Assembly: GCA_964459845.1 (NCBI GenBank)
Contig: CAYWOC010000006.1
Location: 18,432-82,431, forward strand
Origin: CALZFJ01 sp964459845
Lineage (GTDB): Bacteria; Bacteroidota; Bacteroidia; Bacteroidales; Muribaculaceae
Direction of reading: 5' to 3'
DNA length: 64,000 nt
Shown here: positions 8,306 to 18,555 of the stretch, one piece after another
Layout: each line of letters starts with the position of its first letter
Numbering within the stretch: position 1 is the stretch's first letter
Translations under genes and position numbers: made by a program
The notes under the pieces: generated by a model
What the model saw: only the letters and a program-made list of their open reading frames with translations
Database searches by the model: none
Told to the model about the DNA's origin: nothing

Positions 8306-9766
8306 ATGACAGTTAAAGATTTAAAGCCCGCTTTAATTTGGAACATTTTTGACCAAATCACAAAAGTTCCTCGTCCTTCGAAAAAAGAAGGGAAAATCCG
8401 TGAATTTCTTGTAAATTTTGCAAAGGAAAACGGCATTGAGTACAAAACCGATGAAGTTGGTAACGTTGCAATGTTCAAACCAGCTACTCCTGGTTATGAA
8501 AACGCTCCAGCCATCGTACTCCAAGGTCACATGGATATGGTATGCGAAAAGAACAAGGGCGTAGAACACGATTTTGAGAATGACCCTATCAAAACAATTG
8601 TAGATGGAGAATGGGTGAAAGCCGACGGCACTACTCTCGGTGCTGACAACGGCATCGGTATGGCTGCCGGACTTGCTGTAATGCTCGACAAAGAACTTGT
8701 TCATGGTCCTGTTGAGGCATTGTTCACCGTAGATGAGGAAACTGGTCTTACGGGCGCGCAAAACCTTGGCAAAGGCATGATTAAAGGCGACTATCTTCTG
8801 AACCTCGACTCTGAGGAAGACGGCGAAATTTGCGTCGGTTGCGCTGGCGGTATCGACACAACTTGCACATTATCTTACTCACCTGTTGAAGCTCCTAAGG
8901 ATTTGCAATATGTGAAAGTCGTTGTCACCAAACTTCAAGGTGGACACTCTGGCAGCGACATCAACGCTGAGCGTGCTTGCGCCAACAAGCTTATCGCACG
9001 TTTCCTATGGAATCTGCAACAGAAATTTGATATCAAGCTCGTGGAAATCGATGGAGGCAACCTCCGCAATGCAATTGCCCGCGATGCTCACGCCGTTATC
9101 GGTGTAAAACAAGCCGACAAAGAGGCTGTACGTGTAGAATTAAACAAATTCATCAGTGAAGTCGAGAACGAATACAAAGTCACTGAAAAGGATATGGCAA
9201 TATCTATGGAAACCGTAGATACTCCTGCTTCATACATCGACGACAAGACAGCCAAGGCTCTAATCAACGCTCTATACACGGCTCCTCATGGTGTGGTTTC
9301 TATGAGCAAGGAAATCAAGGGACTCGTTGAGACCTCAACCAACCTCGCTTCCGTAAAGATGCTTGAAGGCAATAAGATTCTTATCACGACCTCTCAACGC
9401 AGCTCTGTGGAAAGCCGCAAATATGATATCGCTCATCAAGTAGAAGCCGTATTTGCCAATGCCGGTGCTGTTGTCACTCACGGTGACGGATATCCAGGAT
9501 GGGCGCCTAACTTGGAATCAAAAATCCTTGATGTAGCAATGCGTGCCTATGAGCAACTATTCGGCGTAAAGCCTATCGCCAACGCAATCCACGCTGGTCT
9601 TGAATGCGGATTGTTCTTGAAGACATATCCGCATATGGAGATGATTTCTTTCGGTCCAACATTGCTTAATGTTCACTCACCAAAAGAAGCTATGCACATT
9701 CCTGCCGTTCAAAAATTCTATAAGCATCTTTCTAAGATTCTTGAAATGGTGGCAAAAGGCGAATAA
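8306..9766 (+). CDS. pepD: Aminoacyl-histidine dipeptidase (Xaa-His dipeptidase, M20)
   Basis: A 486-residue cytosolic zinc dipeptidase of the PepD/M20 family that cleaves Xaa-His and other dipeptides. Metal-site motifs appear in order: LQGHMDMV (His75), TLGADNGIG with the bridging aspartate, VDEETGLTGA with the general-base glutamate, LLNLDSEEDGE, and a late histidine in NVHSPKEAMH. Length and order match the family. It is monocistronic: a TATTTTTG promoter box lies at 8210-8217 and a strong hairpin terminator follows at 9798-9833. Confidence 0.95.
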   Translation: MTVKDLKPALIWNIFDQITKVPRPSKKEGKIREFLVNFAKENGIEYKTDEVGNVAMFKPATPGYENAPAIVLQGHMDMVCEKNKGVEHDFENDPIKTIVDGEWVKADGTTLGADNGIGMAAGLAVMLDKELVHGPVEALFTVDEETGLTGAQNLGKGMIKGDYLLNLDSEEDGEICVGCAGGIDTTCTLSYSPVEAPKDLQYVKVVVTKLQGGHSGSDINAERACANKLIARFLWNLQQKFDIKLVEIDGGNLRNAIARDAHAVIGVKQADKEAVRVELNKFISEVENEYKVTEKDMAISMETVDTPASYIDDKTAKALINALYTAPHGVVSMSKEIKGLVETSTNLASVKMLEGNKILITTSQRSSVESRKYDIAHQVEAVFANAGAVVTHGDGYPGWAPNLESKILDVAMRAYEQLFGVKPIANAIHAGLECGLFLKTYPHMEMISFGPTLLNVHSPKEAMHIPAVQKFYKHLSKILEMVAKGE

Positions 9767-9797
9767 ATTACCGCTTAATATAAATAATGTATAGGAT

Positions 9798-9833
9798 AAG
9801 GCAGCCACACTCCGGCTTGAGCATGGCTGCCTT
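9798..9833 (+). terminator. Terminator after pepD
   Basis: AAGGCAGCCA (9798-9807) pairs with TGGCTGCCTT (9824-9833), then a T-rich run. A classical intrinsic terminator on the plus strand. Confidence 0.85.
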
Positions 9834-9891
9834 TTTGTTTACCCTCCATTAATTTTCATTTTATATATTACCCTGATTAGAATTTACAACT

Positions 9892-10641
9892 ATGAAACGT
9901 TACTTATTAATCATTCCATTCACAGCCCTGACAATTGCAATAACATCAGCAAGCAGCAATGGCACTTCATCAAGCATCGGAAGCGAAACAGTAAATCAAA
10001 ACAAAGATTTGACACAAGATTCGTTCCCCGACAGTCCTGCCGACAGATATTCACGCCTCACAGAGCTTGACTACAGACGCGTTGCCGAAGAATTGGGAGT
10101 TGAAATAGCCACGATAAAAGCCGTAAGCGATATCGAGGCAGGGAAATCACACACCGGTTTTTATGAGCCGGGCAAGCCTGTTGTCAATTTCGACCGCAGC
10201 ATTTTTCTGTCGCGACTGCGCAAATCTGGAATAAACATCACCTCAGCACGAAAAGCGCATCCTGAAGCATTCTCCCGCGTCAATACACGCAAATATGGCA
10301 CCTACGCCAAAGCCCAGTATGCCCGCCTCAACAGTGCGATTGAAATAAGCAACAACATTGCTAAAGAATCGGCTTTTTGGGGAATGTTTCAAATAGGAGG
10401 CTTCAACTGGCGCAAATGTGACGTGAAGTCGGTCGATGAGTTTGTGGATTTAATGGGCGAATCAGAGGCTATGCAGCTTGAACTGTTTGCAAGGTTTATT
10501 CGAGCCAATGGAATGGATAAATACCTGCAATCGAAGAATTGGAGAGCTTTTGCCCGCGCCTACAACGGAAGCAGCTATGCGTCGAAAGGATACCATCGCC
10601 GACTTGCCGCAGCATACCATAAATATGCGGCTAAGAGATAA
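9892..10641 (+). CDS. Secreted N-acetylmuramidase-domain protein
   Basis: A 249-residue exported protein with a hydrophobic signal sequence (residues about 4-20) and a lysozyme-like N-acetylmuramidase domain (PF11860 type) from about residue 60. Seen: the probable catalytic glutamate in AVSDIEAGKSHTGFYEPGKP (Glu82), then VNFDRSIFLSRL, the ESAFWGMFQIGGFNW segment and the C-terminal RAFARAYNGSSY typical of these muramidases. It would cut the glycan strand of peptidoglycan in the periplasm. Related proteins occur in phage lysis modules, but no phage genes are nearby, so this looks like a housekeeping or predatory wall hydrolase. Confidence 0.82.
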   Translation: MKRYLLIIPFTALTIAITSASSNGTSSSIGSETVNQNKDLTQDSFPDSPADRYSRLTELDYRRVAEELGVEIATIKAVSDIEAGKSHTGFYEPGKPVVNFDRSIFLSRLRKSGINITSARKAHPEAFSRVNTRKYGTYAKAQYARLNSAIEISNNIAKESAFWGMFQIGGFNWRKCDVKSVDEFVDLMGESEAMQLELFARFIRANGMDKYLQSKNWRAFARAYNGSSYASKGYHRRLAAAYHKYAAKR

Positions 10642-10787
10642 GACATTTGCCACACAAAAAACTTTGTTTTTATTGGAAATTTCAATTTTTTCATCACATT
10701 TTATCTTTAAATCGAAAAATATATGTATATTTGAACTTTGAAGTGAGATTTGCCGCAAATGCGGCGGTATTCTAAAAACAAATATAT

Positions 10788-12668
10788 ATGGAATTGCGTG
10801 AAAAGTCTGAATCAGAAGAACAACTGAAAAAGGACGTAACCTTGACCTCAGAGCCTGCTGTCGCAGTATCTGAGAATGTGATTGAGAATGAAGCCACAGC
10901 TTCTACAGTAGTTAATGAACCAACTTCTGAAGTTGCCGAAACCAGCAGCGACAACAGTCATCAAGAGAATTATGCCGGCAAGACAAAAGAAGAGCTTGTC
11001 GCCGCGCTTGAAGAACTGCTCGAACAGCCTGTCGATAGCATCAGGGAAAAAGTTGCCCAAATAAAATTGGCATTCTACAACATCCGCAATGCTGAAATAG
11101 CAAAGTTGCGTGAAGAATTCCTTGCCAAAGGCAATGAAGAGGCAGCTTTCGCCGCTCCAGAAGATGCCGACGAGAATAAGTTCAAAGATGTACTCACACA
11201 ACTCAAGGAAAAAAGAGCTGAATTCAACGCAGCCCAAGAGGCTTTGCGCGCTGAAAATCTCGTGAAAAAGCGCAATATAATCAATGAAATAAATGCTATT
11301 GTCGCCGACCCCGACAACATCAACAAGCAATACAACCGGGTTCAACAGCTCCAACAGGAATTCAAGTCTATCGGCGAGATTCCTCCAACAGATACCACCG
11401 GAATATGGAAGTCTTATCAACTTGCCACCGAGAATTTCTACGACTTGCTGAAAATGAATAAAGAGCTTCGCGACTATGATTTCAAGAAAAATCTTGAAAT
11501 CAAGCAGCAGCTATGCTCCGAGGCTGAGGAACTTGCCAACAATGAGGACATTGTGGCTTCATTCAAAAAGCTGCAAGAGCTGCACAACGTATGGCGTGAG
11601 ACTGGTCCTGTGGCAAAAGAAATTCGTGAAGAACTTTGGGCAAGATTCAAAGACGCTTCGGCAGTAATCAACAAGAAGTATCAGGCATTCTTCGAAAACC
11701 GTAAAGAGAAAGAAAAAGAAAACGAATTGGCTAAAACCGCAATCTGCGAAAAGATTGAAGCCATCGACCTTTCAAGCATCAAGACTTATGCTGCTTGGGA
11801 CGAAACCACCAAAAGCATCATTGCCCTACAAGAGGATTGGAAAAAGCTCGGTTTTGCGGCAAAGAAAGTCAATGCCGACCTGTTTGCGAGATTCCGAAAA
11901 TCATGTGACGAATTCTTTGCCAAAAAGGCTGAATTTTTCAAAAGTATGAAAGAGGAGCTTGCATCCAACCTGCAAAAGAAAATAGCCCTTTGCGAAAAAG
12001 CTGAGGCTCTGAAAGACTCTACCGACTGGAAAAAGACTTCCGACGAACTTGTGGCTCTACAAAAGGAATGGAAGACAGTTGGCCCTGTCGTGAAGAAATT
12101 CAGCGATTCGGTGTGGAAACGCTTTATCTCGGCTTGCGACTACTTCTTCGAGCAAAAAGGCAAGCAGACGACAAATACACGCCAAATCGAACACGCCAAC
12201 CTGAAAATAAAGAAAGAAATTATTGCTGCCGTAAATGCAATTCTTGCCGACGAGAACGAAAAGGATGGAGCAAGCAAAGTTCGCACTCTTATGAAGCAAT
12301 GGCAAGAGGCTGGACACGTCCCCTACAAGGATAAAGACAAAGTTTACAACGAGTATCGCACAGCTATCGACAAGGCTTTTGAGAAATTCGACATGAAAGC
12401 AACTCGCGCAAACCTTGCCAACTTTGAGGAATCCATCAGCCAAATTTCCGATCAGGACAAAATGTACCGTGAGCGCGAGCGTCTGGTGAGAAGCTACGAG
12501 CAAAAGCGCAACGAGCTGAAGACTTACGAGAACAACCTTGGATTCTTCAATGCACAGTCGAAGGGCGGAAATTCAATGCTGAAAGAAATGGAGCGAAAGA
12601 TTCAACGAATCAAAGATGAAATCGCTTTGCTTGAGAAAAAAATACAAGTAGTTGACGGAAAATTATAA
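10788..12668 (+). CDS. DUF349 repeat protein
   Basis: A 626-residue acidic, highly helical protein. After a low-complexity N-terminus (residues 1-65, rich in Glu, Ala, Thr and Val) come several copies of a DUF349 helical repeat, recognisable by recurring W-K-x-(L/V/T)-G motifs such as EDWKKLGFAAKK, KEWKTVGPVVKK and KQWQEAGHVPYKDKDK. The C-terminus is a coiled coil. No signal peptide is visible, so it is cytosolic. The function of DUF349 is not firmly established. A TATATTTG promoter box lies at 10726-10733 and a hairpin follows the gene. Confidence 0.85.
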   Translation: MELREKSESEEQLKKDVTLTSEPAVAVSENVIENEATASTVVNEPTSEVAETSSDNSHQENYAGKTKEELVAALEELLEQPVDSIREKVAQIKLAFYNIRNAEIAKLREEFLAKGNEEAAFAAPEDADENKFKDVLTQLKEKRAEFNAAQEALRAENLVKKRNIINEINAIVADPDNINKQYNRVQQLQQEFKSIGEIPPTDTTGIWKSYQLATENFYDLLKMNKELRDYDFKKNLEIKQQLCSEAEELANNEDIVASFKKLQELHNVWRETGPVAKEIREELWARFKDASAVINKKYQAFFENRKEKEKENELAKTAICEKIEAIDLSSIKTYAAWDETTKSIIALQEDWKKLGFAAKKVNADLFARFRKSCDEFFAKKAEFFKSMKEELASNLQKKIALCEKAEALKDSTDWKKTSDELVALQKEWKTVGPVVKKFSDSVWKRFISACDYFFEQKGKQTTNTRQIEHANLKIKKEIIAAVNAILADENEKDGASKVRTLMKQWQEAGHVPYKDKDKVYNEYRTAIDKAFEKFDMKATRANLANFEESISQISDQDKMYRERERLVRSYEQKRNELKTYENNLGFFNAQSKGGNSMLKEMERKIQRIKDEIALLEKKIQVVDGKL

Positions 12669-12692
12669 TATCATTTTTCACCACAATACAGA

Positions 12693-12722
12693 AAGGTCTT
12701 GTACCAATAAGTACAGGGCCTT
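12693..12722 (+). terminator. Terminator after the DUF349 gene
   Basis: AAGGTCTTGTAC (12693-12704) pairs with GTACAGGGCCTT (12711-12722) through one G-U wobble and one mismatch around a 6-base loop, followed by CTCTTTAT. Confidence 0.65.
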
Positions 12723-12782
12723 CTCTTTATAGCGCACTCAAGCGCATATCAGCAAAAACAACCATATAACCAATAATATTTT

Positions 12783-14294
12783 ATGACCAAATTTTTCAAT
12801 CTAATCTCTTTGGCACTGATTTGTGCCACCGCTGTATTCTCAGCTTCTGCACAAACTGGCGAACTACATCGCTCCACACCCGAGGCTGAAGGCATCCCAT
12901 CGAAAGCTTTATTCACACTTTTCGATTCTCTCACGACACTCCCGAATACGGAGATTCATAGCGTTATGGTTTTGCGTCATGGCAAAGTTATAGGCGAGAT
13001 TTACCCATCGCCAATCAAAGCTGAATATATGCACACTATGTACTCTGCGTCAAAAACATTCGTAGGCGTAGCTGTAGGTTTGGCTATCAATGACAACCGC
13101 TTGCGCCTAAACGACCGTGTAGCTCTATTTTTCCCAGAATCTTTGCCTCAAAACATCAGTTCAAACCTTGCAGAGATGACTGTGCGCGACCTGCTGACAA
13201 TGACTTCAGGTGTAAATCCTGACTGGAATATGCGCAATATCACACCCGATTGGATTAAGACCTATCTTGCAAAACCTGTCAATAAGCCAGGTATCGACTT
13301 CAAATACGACTCTATGTGTACATATCTGCTGTCGGCAATAGTCCAAAAAGCTACGGGGATGAAGGTTCTCGACTACTTAAAAGAGAAAATCTTTGATGAT
13401 ATGCACATCACAGAGGTGGAATGGGAAGAAAGCCCAGAAGGATACAACACTGGCGGATGGGGATTGCACATCCAACCAGAGTCGCTTGCCAAATTCGGCT
13501 TGCTGCTGTCGAACAACGGCAAATGGGACGGGAAGCAACTCGTGCCCGCCAAATGGGTGAAAGCCATGACATCTTCCCAGCAAAAAACTTATGCCTGCGA
13601 TTATTGCTACCAAACTTGGCGCGCCGAATATCCAGGATCTTTTCGCGCTGACGGGGCTTTAGGACAATACATTCTTATGGTTCCAGAGAAAGATGTGGTT
13701 GTAGTGATAACAGAGTGTACTATGATTGACGGTATTCGCCAGCGAAATCTTGTGTGGGACATACTCATGCCAGCAATTACCGACAATGTTCTCTCCGCTG
13801 GCAAAGACTTAAAGACCTTGCGCAAAAAAGAAGCCTCATATACGTTATCCACGCCCAAAGGAACTTCATCAAGCAAAATTTGCAAAGCTATATTTGGCAA
13901 AAATATCATATTGCAAAGCAATAGGCTGAACTGGTCATCCATCAACTTCCAGACAAGAGGCAAGCAATTAGATGCAGTCATCACCATGACCGACGGCAAA
14001 AGCTTCACGCTACCATGCGGATACGGCAATTGGCTGACGGCAACCACCAGCATCGAGCCACCCTACTCCATCTCCCCTATCGGGAAATTCACCGGGATAA
14101 AGCCACTTTTCTATGTGGCAGGAAGCTACGCTTGGAAATCACAAAATATCTTGGCTTTAAGAATCCAATACGCAAATTGGGTGACAGCCATAGATGCTAC
14201 TATAGAGTTTGATGGCAATAACGTGACCATTAATGCGCAAGAGAATTATTCATCTCAGCCATTCAAAATTGCTGGAACCGTAGCCGTCAAATGA
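12783..14294 (+). CDS. Secreted serine hydrolase, beta-lactamase/class C family
   Basis: A 503-residue exported protein with a signal peptide ending near ASAQ (residue 24) and a serine beta-lactamase-like domain (PF00144 type) over residues about 30-345. The nucleophile motif SASK is at residues 88-91 (Ser88, Lys91). The second motif reads YDS (in FKYDSMCTYLLSAI) where many relatives have YxN, which argues against a true beta-lactamase and for an esterase or peptidase. A C-terminal domain of about 150 residues follows and is probably beta-rich. Substrate unknown. A hairpin follows at 14326-14366. Confidence 0.85.
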   Translation: MTKFFNLISLALICATAVFSASAQTGELHRSTPEAEGIPSKALFTLFDSLTTLPNTEIHSVMVLRHGKVIGEIYPSPIKAEYMHTMYSASKTFVGVAVGLAINDNRLRLNDRVALFFPESLPQNISSNLAEMTVRDLLTMTSGVNPDWNMRNITPDWIKTYLAKPVNKPGIDFKYDSMCTYLLSAIVQKATGMKVLDYLKEKIFDDMHITEVEWEESPEGYNTGGWGLHIQPESLAKFGLLLSNNGKWDGKQLVPAKWVKAMTSSQQKTYACDYCYQTWRAEYPGSFRADGALGQYILMVPEKDVVVVITECTMIDGIRQRNLVWDILMPAITDNVLSAGKDLKTLRKKEASYTLSTPKGTSSSKICKAIFGKNIILQSNRLNWSSINFQTRGKQLDAVITMTDGKSFTLPCGYGNWLTATTSIEPPYSISPIGKFTGIKPLFYVAGSYAWKSQNILALRIQYANWVTAIDATIEFDGNNVTINAQENYSSQPFKIAGTVAVK

Positions 14295-14325
14295 TGCGTT
14301 AAATTCTATTCCTCGTCGATATAAT

Positions 14326-14366
14326 AAAATGCCGTATATAATCGTTTAAGATATATACGACATTTT
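14326..14366 (+). terminator. Terminator after the serine hydrolase gene
   Basis: A 15-base inverted repeat with one mismatch (14326-14340 and 14352-14366) around an 11-base loop, ending in a T-run and an AT-rich stretch. It separates the hydrolase gene from the next gene, which starts at 14381. Confidence 0.65.
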
Positions 14367-14380
14367 TATATATTATTATC

Positions 14381-15742
14381 GTGAGTAAAAAAGGTAGATA
14401 TGGACAATTCATTCGTGCCATATTCACTGCAGTAGATTTTGCTGTGATGAATATTGCATATATCATTCTTTATTTTTCCACGAATGAATCTTCTTTCTTT
14501 TCAAAGCCTGTATGGCTATTGATGAACCTGTCGTTTGTCTTTTTGGAATTCATTACTTCTCGCATACATGAACGTCGCGTGGTTTTCGCCGACAGAGTCA
14601 TTATCGAAGCCTCACGTGCAGTATTCGTCCACTTGGTTATATTCTTCTCGCTAATGTCGTTCCTCGACATAAATACCGAGCCTTTAATATATGTCAAATT
14701 CTATGTTCTGTTTTTTATCGGATTAAGTGCTTGGTGGATTATCTCCCGGAAAATGATAAAACGCTACCGCACGCTTGGCTTCAACTTCCGGAAAATAATA
14801 ATCATAGGAGGTGGCACGGCTGGCATCCGTCTTCTTAACGAGATGCTCAGCGATGCAGGATATGGATATAGAATAGTTGGAATTTTTGATGACAAGAATC
14901 ATGCTATAAGTGGCTATGCAGGTTCGTTCAATGACGTTGAAAAATTTGTCAAAGACAACCTCATAGATGAGATGTATTGCACTGTCAATGATGAGGACAT
15001 TACGGCTCAGATGATTAAGATAGCCGACCACAATGCCGTGGATTTCTATTATGTGCCACAATTCAGCAAACTCGTAACACGCAAATTCGAATTATCGTCG
15101 ATAGGCAATGTGCCTGTGCTTGCTCTACGTCCAAATCCTCTGAACAACGCTTTCAACCGCTGGGTTAAGCGTATGGTTGATTTGATAATATCATCAATAG
15201 TTCTCATCCTGTCGCCAATCATACTTATTCCTGTAGCATTAGGCATAAAGATGTCGTCTCCCGGACCAATATTTTTCAAGCAGAAGCGTACTGGATACCG
15301 CGGCAAGGACTTTTGGTGCTACAAATTCCGCACAATGCGCGTGAATGCCGAAAGCGACAAGGTCCAAGCCACTGAAAACGACCCAAGAAAGACAAAATTC
15401 GGCGATTTCTTGCGTCGTACGAGCATTGATGAGCTGCCACAATTCTTCAATGTATGGCGAGGCGATATGTCGATTGTCGGCCCACGCCCTCACATGATTA
15501 AACATACTCAAGACTACAGTGCGCTTATCGACAAATATATGCTCCGCCACACCATCAAACCAGGCATTACTGGATGGGCGCAGGTGAACGGTCTGCGCGG
15601 ACAGACAAAAGAACTTTGGCAAATGGAGAAACGTGTGGAATACGATGTATGGTATGCCGAGAACTGGAATATAATGCTCGACTTCAAAATCATATTTCTT
15701 ACGGTATTCAATGCGATACGCGGCGAGAAGAACGCATTCTAA
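14381..15742 (+). CDS. Undecaprenyl-phosphate sugar-1-phosphate transferase (WbaP/WcaJ type)
   Basis: A 453-residue polyprenyl-phosphate hexose-1-phosphate transferase that starts a lipid-linked glycan on the inner membrane. Topology as expected: several N-terminal helices (residues about 10-130), a central soluble domain with the nucleotide-fold motif IIIIGGGTAGIRLL, one helix (DLIISSIVLILSPIILIPVA), then the catalytic domain with FFKQKRTGYRGKDFWCYKFR, DELPQFFNVWRGDMSIVGPR and ITGWAQVNGLRG. The start is GTG. It stands apart from the glycan clusters at 0.7-4.8 and 29.5-36.1 kb but could prime the same pathway. The transferred sugar cannot be read from sequence. Confidence 0.92.
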   Translation: MSKKGRYGQFIRAIFTAVDFAVMNIAYIILYFSTNESSFFSKPVWLLMNLSFVFLEFITSRIHERRVVFADRVIIEASRAVFVHLVIFFSLMSFLDINTEPLIYVKFYVLFFIGLSAWWIISRKMIKRYRTLGFNFRKIIIIGGGTAGIRLLNEMLSDAGYGYRIVGIFDDKNHAISGYAGSFNDVEKFVKDNLIDEMYCTVNDEDITAQMIKIADHNAVDFYYVPQFSKLVTRKFELSSIGNVPVLALRPNPLNNAFNRWVKRMVDLIISSIVLILSPIILIPVALGIKMSSPGPIFFKQKRTGYRGKDFWCYKFRTMRVNAESDKVQATENDPRKTKFGDFLRRTSIDELPQFFNVWRGDMSIVGPRPHMIKHTQDYSALIDKYMLRHTIKPGITGWAQVNGLRGQTKELWQMEKRVEYDVWYAENWNIMLDFKIIFLTVFNAIRGEKNAF

Positions 15743-15780
15743 AAATCTTGATATTTTAGACTTTTACTCAAAACAAACAT

Positions 15781-17616
15781 ATGGATGACTTGAAGCGCAA
15801 AGCATTAGGTGTGCTAAAAAAATTCTATGGCTACACCTCTTTCTATCCTCTGCAATATGAAGCCATCGAGTGTGTGATGAATCATCGCGACGCACTCGTG
15901 CTTATGCCTACTGGCGGAGGAAAATCAATGTGTTTTCAGATTCCTGCACTGCTTCACGAAGGATGCGCTATCGTAGTGTCGCCTCTGCTTGCTCTAATGA
16001 AAGATCAGGTCGATGCACTGCAATCAAATGGCATCCCCGCAGCATCCATCAACAGCACTCAGACCGAATCAGACAACCGCGAAATAATTGAGCAGGTGTT
16101 TGCCGGACACATTAAGCTGCTTTATATCTCACCTGAGCGGTTGCTCTCCGAACTTGAAGTTTGGTCCAGCCATATGAAAATAAGCCTTATTGCAATCGAC
16201 GAGGCTCATTGCATATCTCAATGGGGGCATGATTTCCGCCCCGAGTATTCTCAGCTTTCTATGCTTAAAGCTAAATTTCCCGACGTACCCATTATGGCTC
16301 TTACCGCCACTGCCGACCGTCTGACACGCGACGATATAGTTAAGCAGCTAAACATTCCAAATGCACGACTGTTTCTTACCTCATTCGACCGCAAGAACAT
16401 ATCCCTGCGTGTCGTCCGCAATATGAGTGGCAAAGACAAAATCAGGGAGCTGACTCGTTTCATAGACAAGCACAACGGCGACAGCGGAATTATTTATTGC
16501 CTCAGCCGCAAGAATGTGGAGAATATGGCTGAAAAGCTGAAAAAACTTGGCTATAATGCCGCCGCATTCCATGCAGGGATGCCCACTTCTCAGAAAGAAG
16601 CTGTTCAAAGAGATTTTCTCAACGACGACATACAGATTATATGCGCAACCGTGGCTTTCGGAATGGGCATAAATAAAAGCAATGTGCGATGGGTGGTTCA
16701 CAGCAATATGCCCAAGAATATGGAATGTTACTATCAAGAAATCGGCCGTGCCGGACGCGACGGCCTTCCTGCCGATGCGCTGATGTTCTATTCTTTCGGC
16801 GATGTCGCCACACTTATGAGTTTTGCTAAAGATTCAGGTCAAGCACAGGTGAACATCGACAAATTGCGCCGTATGCAGCAATACGCCGAATCAAGCGTAT
16901 GCCGTCGAAGAATACTGCTCAGCTACTTCAATGAAAGATATGAATGTGACTGCGGCAATTGCGACGTGTGCAACGACCCGCCAGAGCGCATCGACGGCAC
17001 AATAATTTGCCAGATGGCTCTCAGTGCAATCGCCCGTGTGAAAGAGAGCGAGGGTGTCACTACAATAATCGACATTTTGCGCGGTTCTCGAAGAATGGAG
17101 ATTACAGCAAAAGGATATGACCGACTGAAGACCTATGGTGTGGGCAGGCAGCTTTCATTTGCCGCTTGGAATGCATATTTGCTGCAAATGTTGCAATTAG
17201 GATTGTTTGATATAGCCTACAACGATGGAAATCACCTAAAAATCACCGACTATGGATGGGACATTTTGCGCGGAAGAAGAACAGTGCAACTGTCGAAATT
17301 CTATTACGACAACCAGTATGCTAAGGCTTCGCCAAAGAAAGAAAAAGAGACGTCAGGCACATTGCCGATGAATGTCGAGCCAGACAAGAAATTAATCGAC
17401 ATTCTTAAAGGTGTGAGATATACTATAGCCAAGAAGCAGGGAGTCCCGCCATATATCATTTTCAACGACAAAGTGCTTGAAATCATAGCAGCCGAAAAGC
17501 CGGCTACTAAAGAGCAATTCAGCTCGCTATATGGAATCGGCGAGAAAAAGACCGAAATGTATTGGAAGCAGATAACTTCAGCAATCAAAGAATATATCCA
17601 GCAATCCGACAAATAA
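15781..17616 (+). CDS. recQ: ATP-dependent DNA helicase RecQ
   Basis: A 611-residue superfamily 2 DNA helicase acting 3' to 5' in recombination and fork repair. Motifs in order: Walker A PTGGGKS (residues 43-49), DEAH box in AIDEAHCISQWGHDFRPEY, motif VI in QEIGRAGRDG, then the RecQ zinc site (a cysteine in SVCRRRI plus CDCGNCDVC), the winged helix, and a C-terminal HRDC domain (about residues 530-605). Domain order and length match RecQ. It lies 38 bases after the sugar transferase gene; a shared transcript is possible but the functions are unrelated. Confidence 0.95.
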   Translation: MDDLKRKALGVLKKFYGYTSFYPLQYEAIECVMNHRDALVLMPTGGGKSMCFQIPALLHEGCAIVVSPLLALMKDQVDALQSNGIPAASINSTQTESDNREIIEQVFAGHIKLLYISPERLLSELEVWSSHMKISLIAIDEAHCISQWGHDFRPEYSQLSMLKAKFPDVPIMALTATADRLTRDDIVKQLNIPNARLFLTSFDRKNISLRVVRNMSGKDKIRELTRFIDKHNGDSGIIYCLSRKNVENMAEKLKKLGYNAAAFHAGMPTSQKEAVQRDFLNDDIQIICATVAFGMGINKSNVRWVVHSNMPKNMECYYQEIGRAGRDGLPADALMFYSFGDVATLMSFAKDSGQAQVNIDKLRRMQQYAESSVCRRRILLSYFNERYECDCGNCDVCNDPPERIDGTIICQMALSAIARVKESEGVTTIIDILRGSRRMEITAKGYDRLKTYGVGRQLSFAAWNAYLLQMLQLGLFDIAYNDGNHLKITDYGWDILRGRRTVQLSKFYYDNQYAKASPKKEKETSGTLPMNVEPDKKLIDILKGVRYTIAKKQGVPPYIIFNDKVLEIIAAEKPATKEQFSSLYGIGEKKTEMYWKQITSAIKEYIQQSDK

Positions 17617-17679
17617 TTTCATCTCGATATCACACCTCAGCACGACATAACACCGGGCTTCATGCCATGAGTGCAAAGC

Positions 17680-18555
17680 CTAACTGTTGCGATATTCTTG
17701 GGGAGTCATATTGGTGTAGGTGCGGAAATATCTGTTGAATGTGGTAGGTGTAGGGAAGCCAAGGGATGCTGCAATTTTGCTCACCGTGTCATTTGTACTC
17801 TTAAGTTGCGTCTTTGCATCCATTATTATCATGTTCATTATGATTTCCTGCGGAGTCATGCCTGTGGTCTTGCTTATCACGTTGCAAAAATGCGACAGCG
17901 TGAGATTCACCTCATGTGCATAGAATGAAATCTTATGCTCCTCACGATAATTTTCAAAAGCTAATTGCAGAAATTCCGACAAAATTGCATGGTCGCGTGT
18001 GGGAGTCTCCCGCTTGTTGATTACAAGATGATGGCTCAACGCCTCCGACAGACTATCCACAAATATTCCCATGATATTCGTAATAATCTGCTGCGACAGA
18101 ATAGGCTTTGACATTCTTCCTGCACGGGCAAGTAACGACATAGCATCGGCATATATAGAACTCACTTCCGGCTCAAGTGTCAATACAGGATTTCTGAACA
18201 GAGGCATCATGAGTTTCGACATCCGCTTCATGAAATTTACATTCATCAGAAATTTGGATGAGAAGCCTATAAAGCTTATTTGAGTATCGGGGCTAACCTC
18301 ATGAATTTGGATAAATGTTCCAGGCATTACGACGACAAAATCCGAAGCCTTCACATCAAATTCCCATAAATTGATTGAGCTTTTCACCCTACCTTGGTTC
18401 AAATAAGCAAATATACACGCTTGAATTTTGCACGGAAACTTAGTATAATTGTTCAAAATGTCAATATTCACATTATCATATACTATGCAATCTATAGGCA
18501 AATCGAACATCGGAGTTTTCATCTGCTTCTCTTTCGCTAAAATATCTCCCACCAT
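17680..18555 (-). CDS. AraC-family transcriptional regulator
   Basis: A 291-residue DNA-binding regulator. The C-terminal 100 residues carry the two helix-turn-helix units of the AraC family, with the signature around TVSKIAASLGFPTPTTFNRY and FRTYTNMTPQEYR at the end. The N-terminal half looks like the cupin-type sensor domain of the family, without a clear ligand motif. ATG 18555 is used; an internal ATG at 18522, preceded by AAAGAGAAG, is a possible shorter start. It is convergent with recQ and upstream of no obvious target. A CAAAATTA (TAATTTTG on the minus strand) promoter box lies at 18594-18601. Confidence 0.88.
   Translation of the reverse strand: MVGDILAKEKQMKTPMFDLPIDCIVYDNVNIDILNNYTKFPCKIQACIFAYLNQGRVKSSINLWEFDVKASDFVVVMPGTFIQIHEVSPDTQISFIGFSSKFLMNVNFMKRMSKLMMPLFRNPVLTLEPEVSSIYADAMSLLARAGRMSKPILSQQIITNIMGIFVDSLSEALSHHLVINKRETPTRDHAILSEFLQLAFENYREEHKISFYAHEVNLTLSHFCNVISKTTGMTPQEIIMNMIIMDAKTQLKSTNDTVSKIAASLGFPTPTTFNRYFRTYTNMTPQEYRNS

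Noticed and set aside
12783..14294. A beta-lactamase conferring resistance
   Set aside because: The YxN motif reads YDS and the family is mostly esterases or peptidases; only the SxxK motif is secure.
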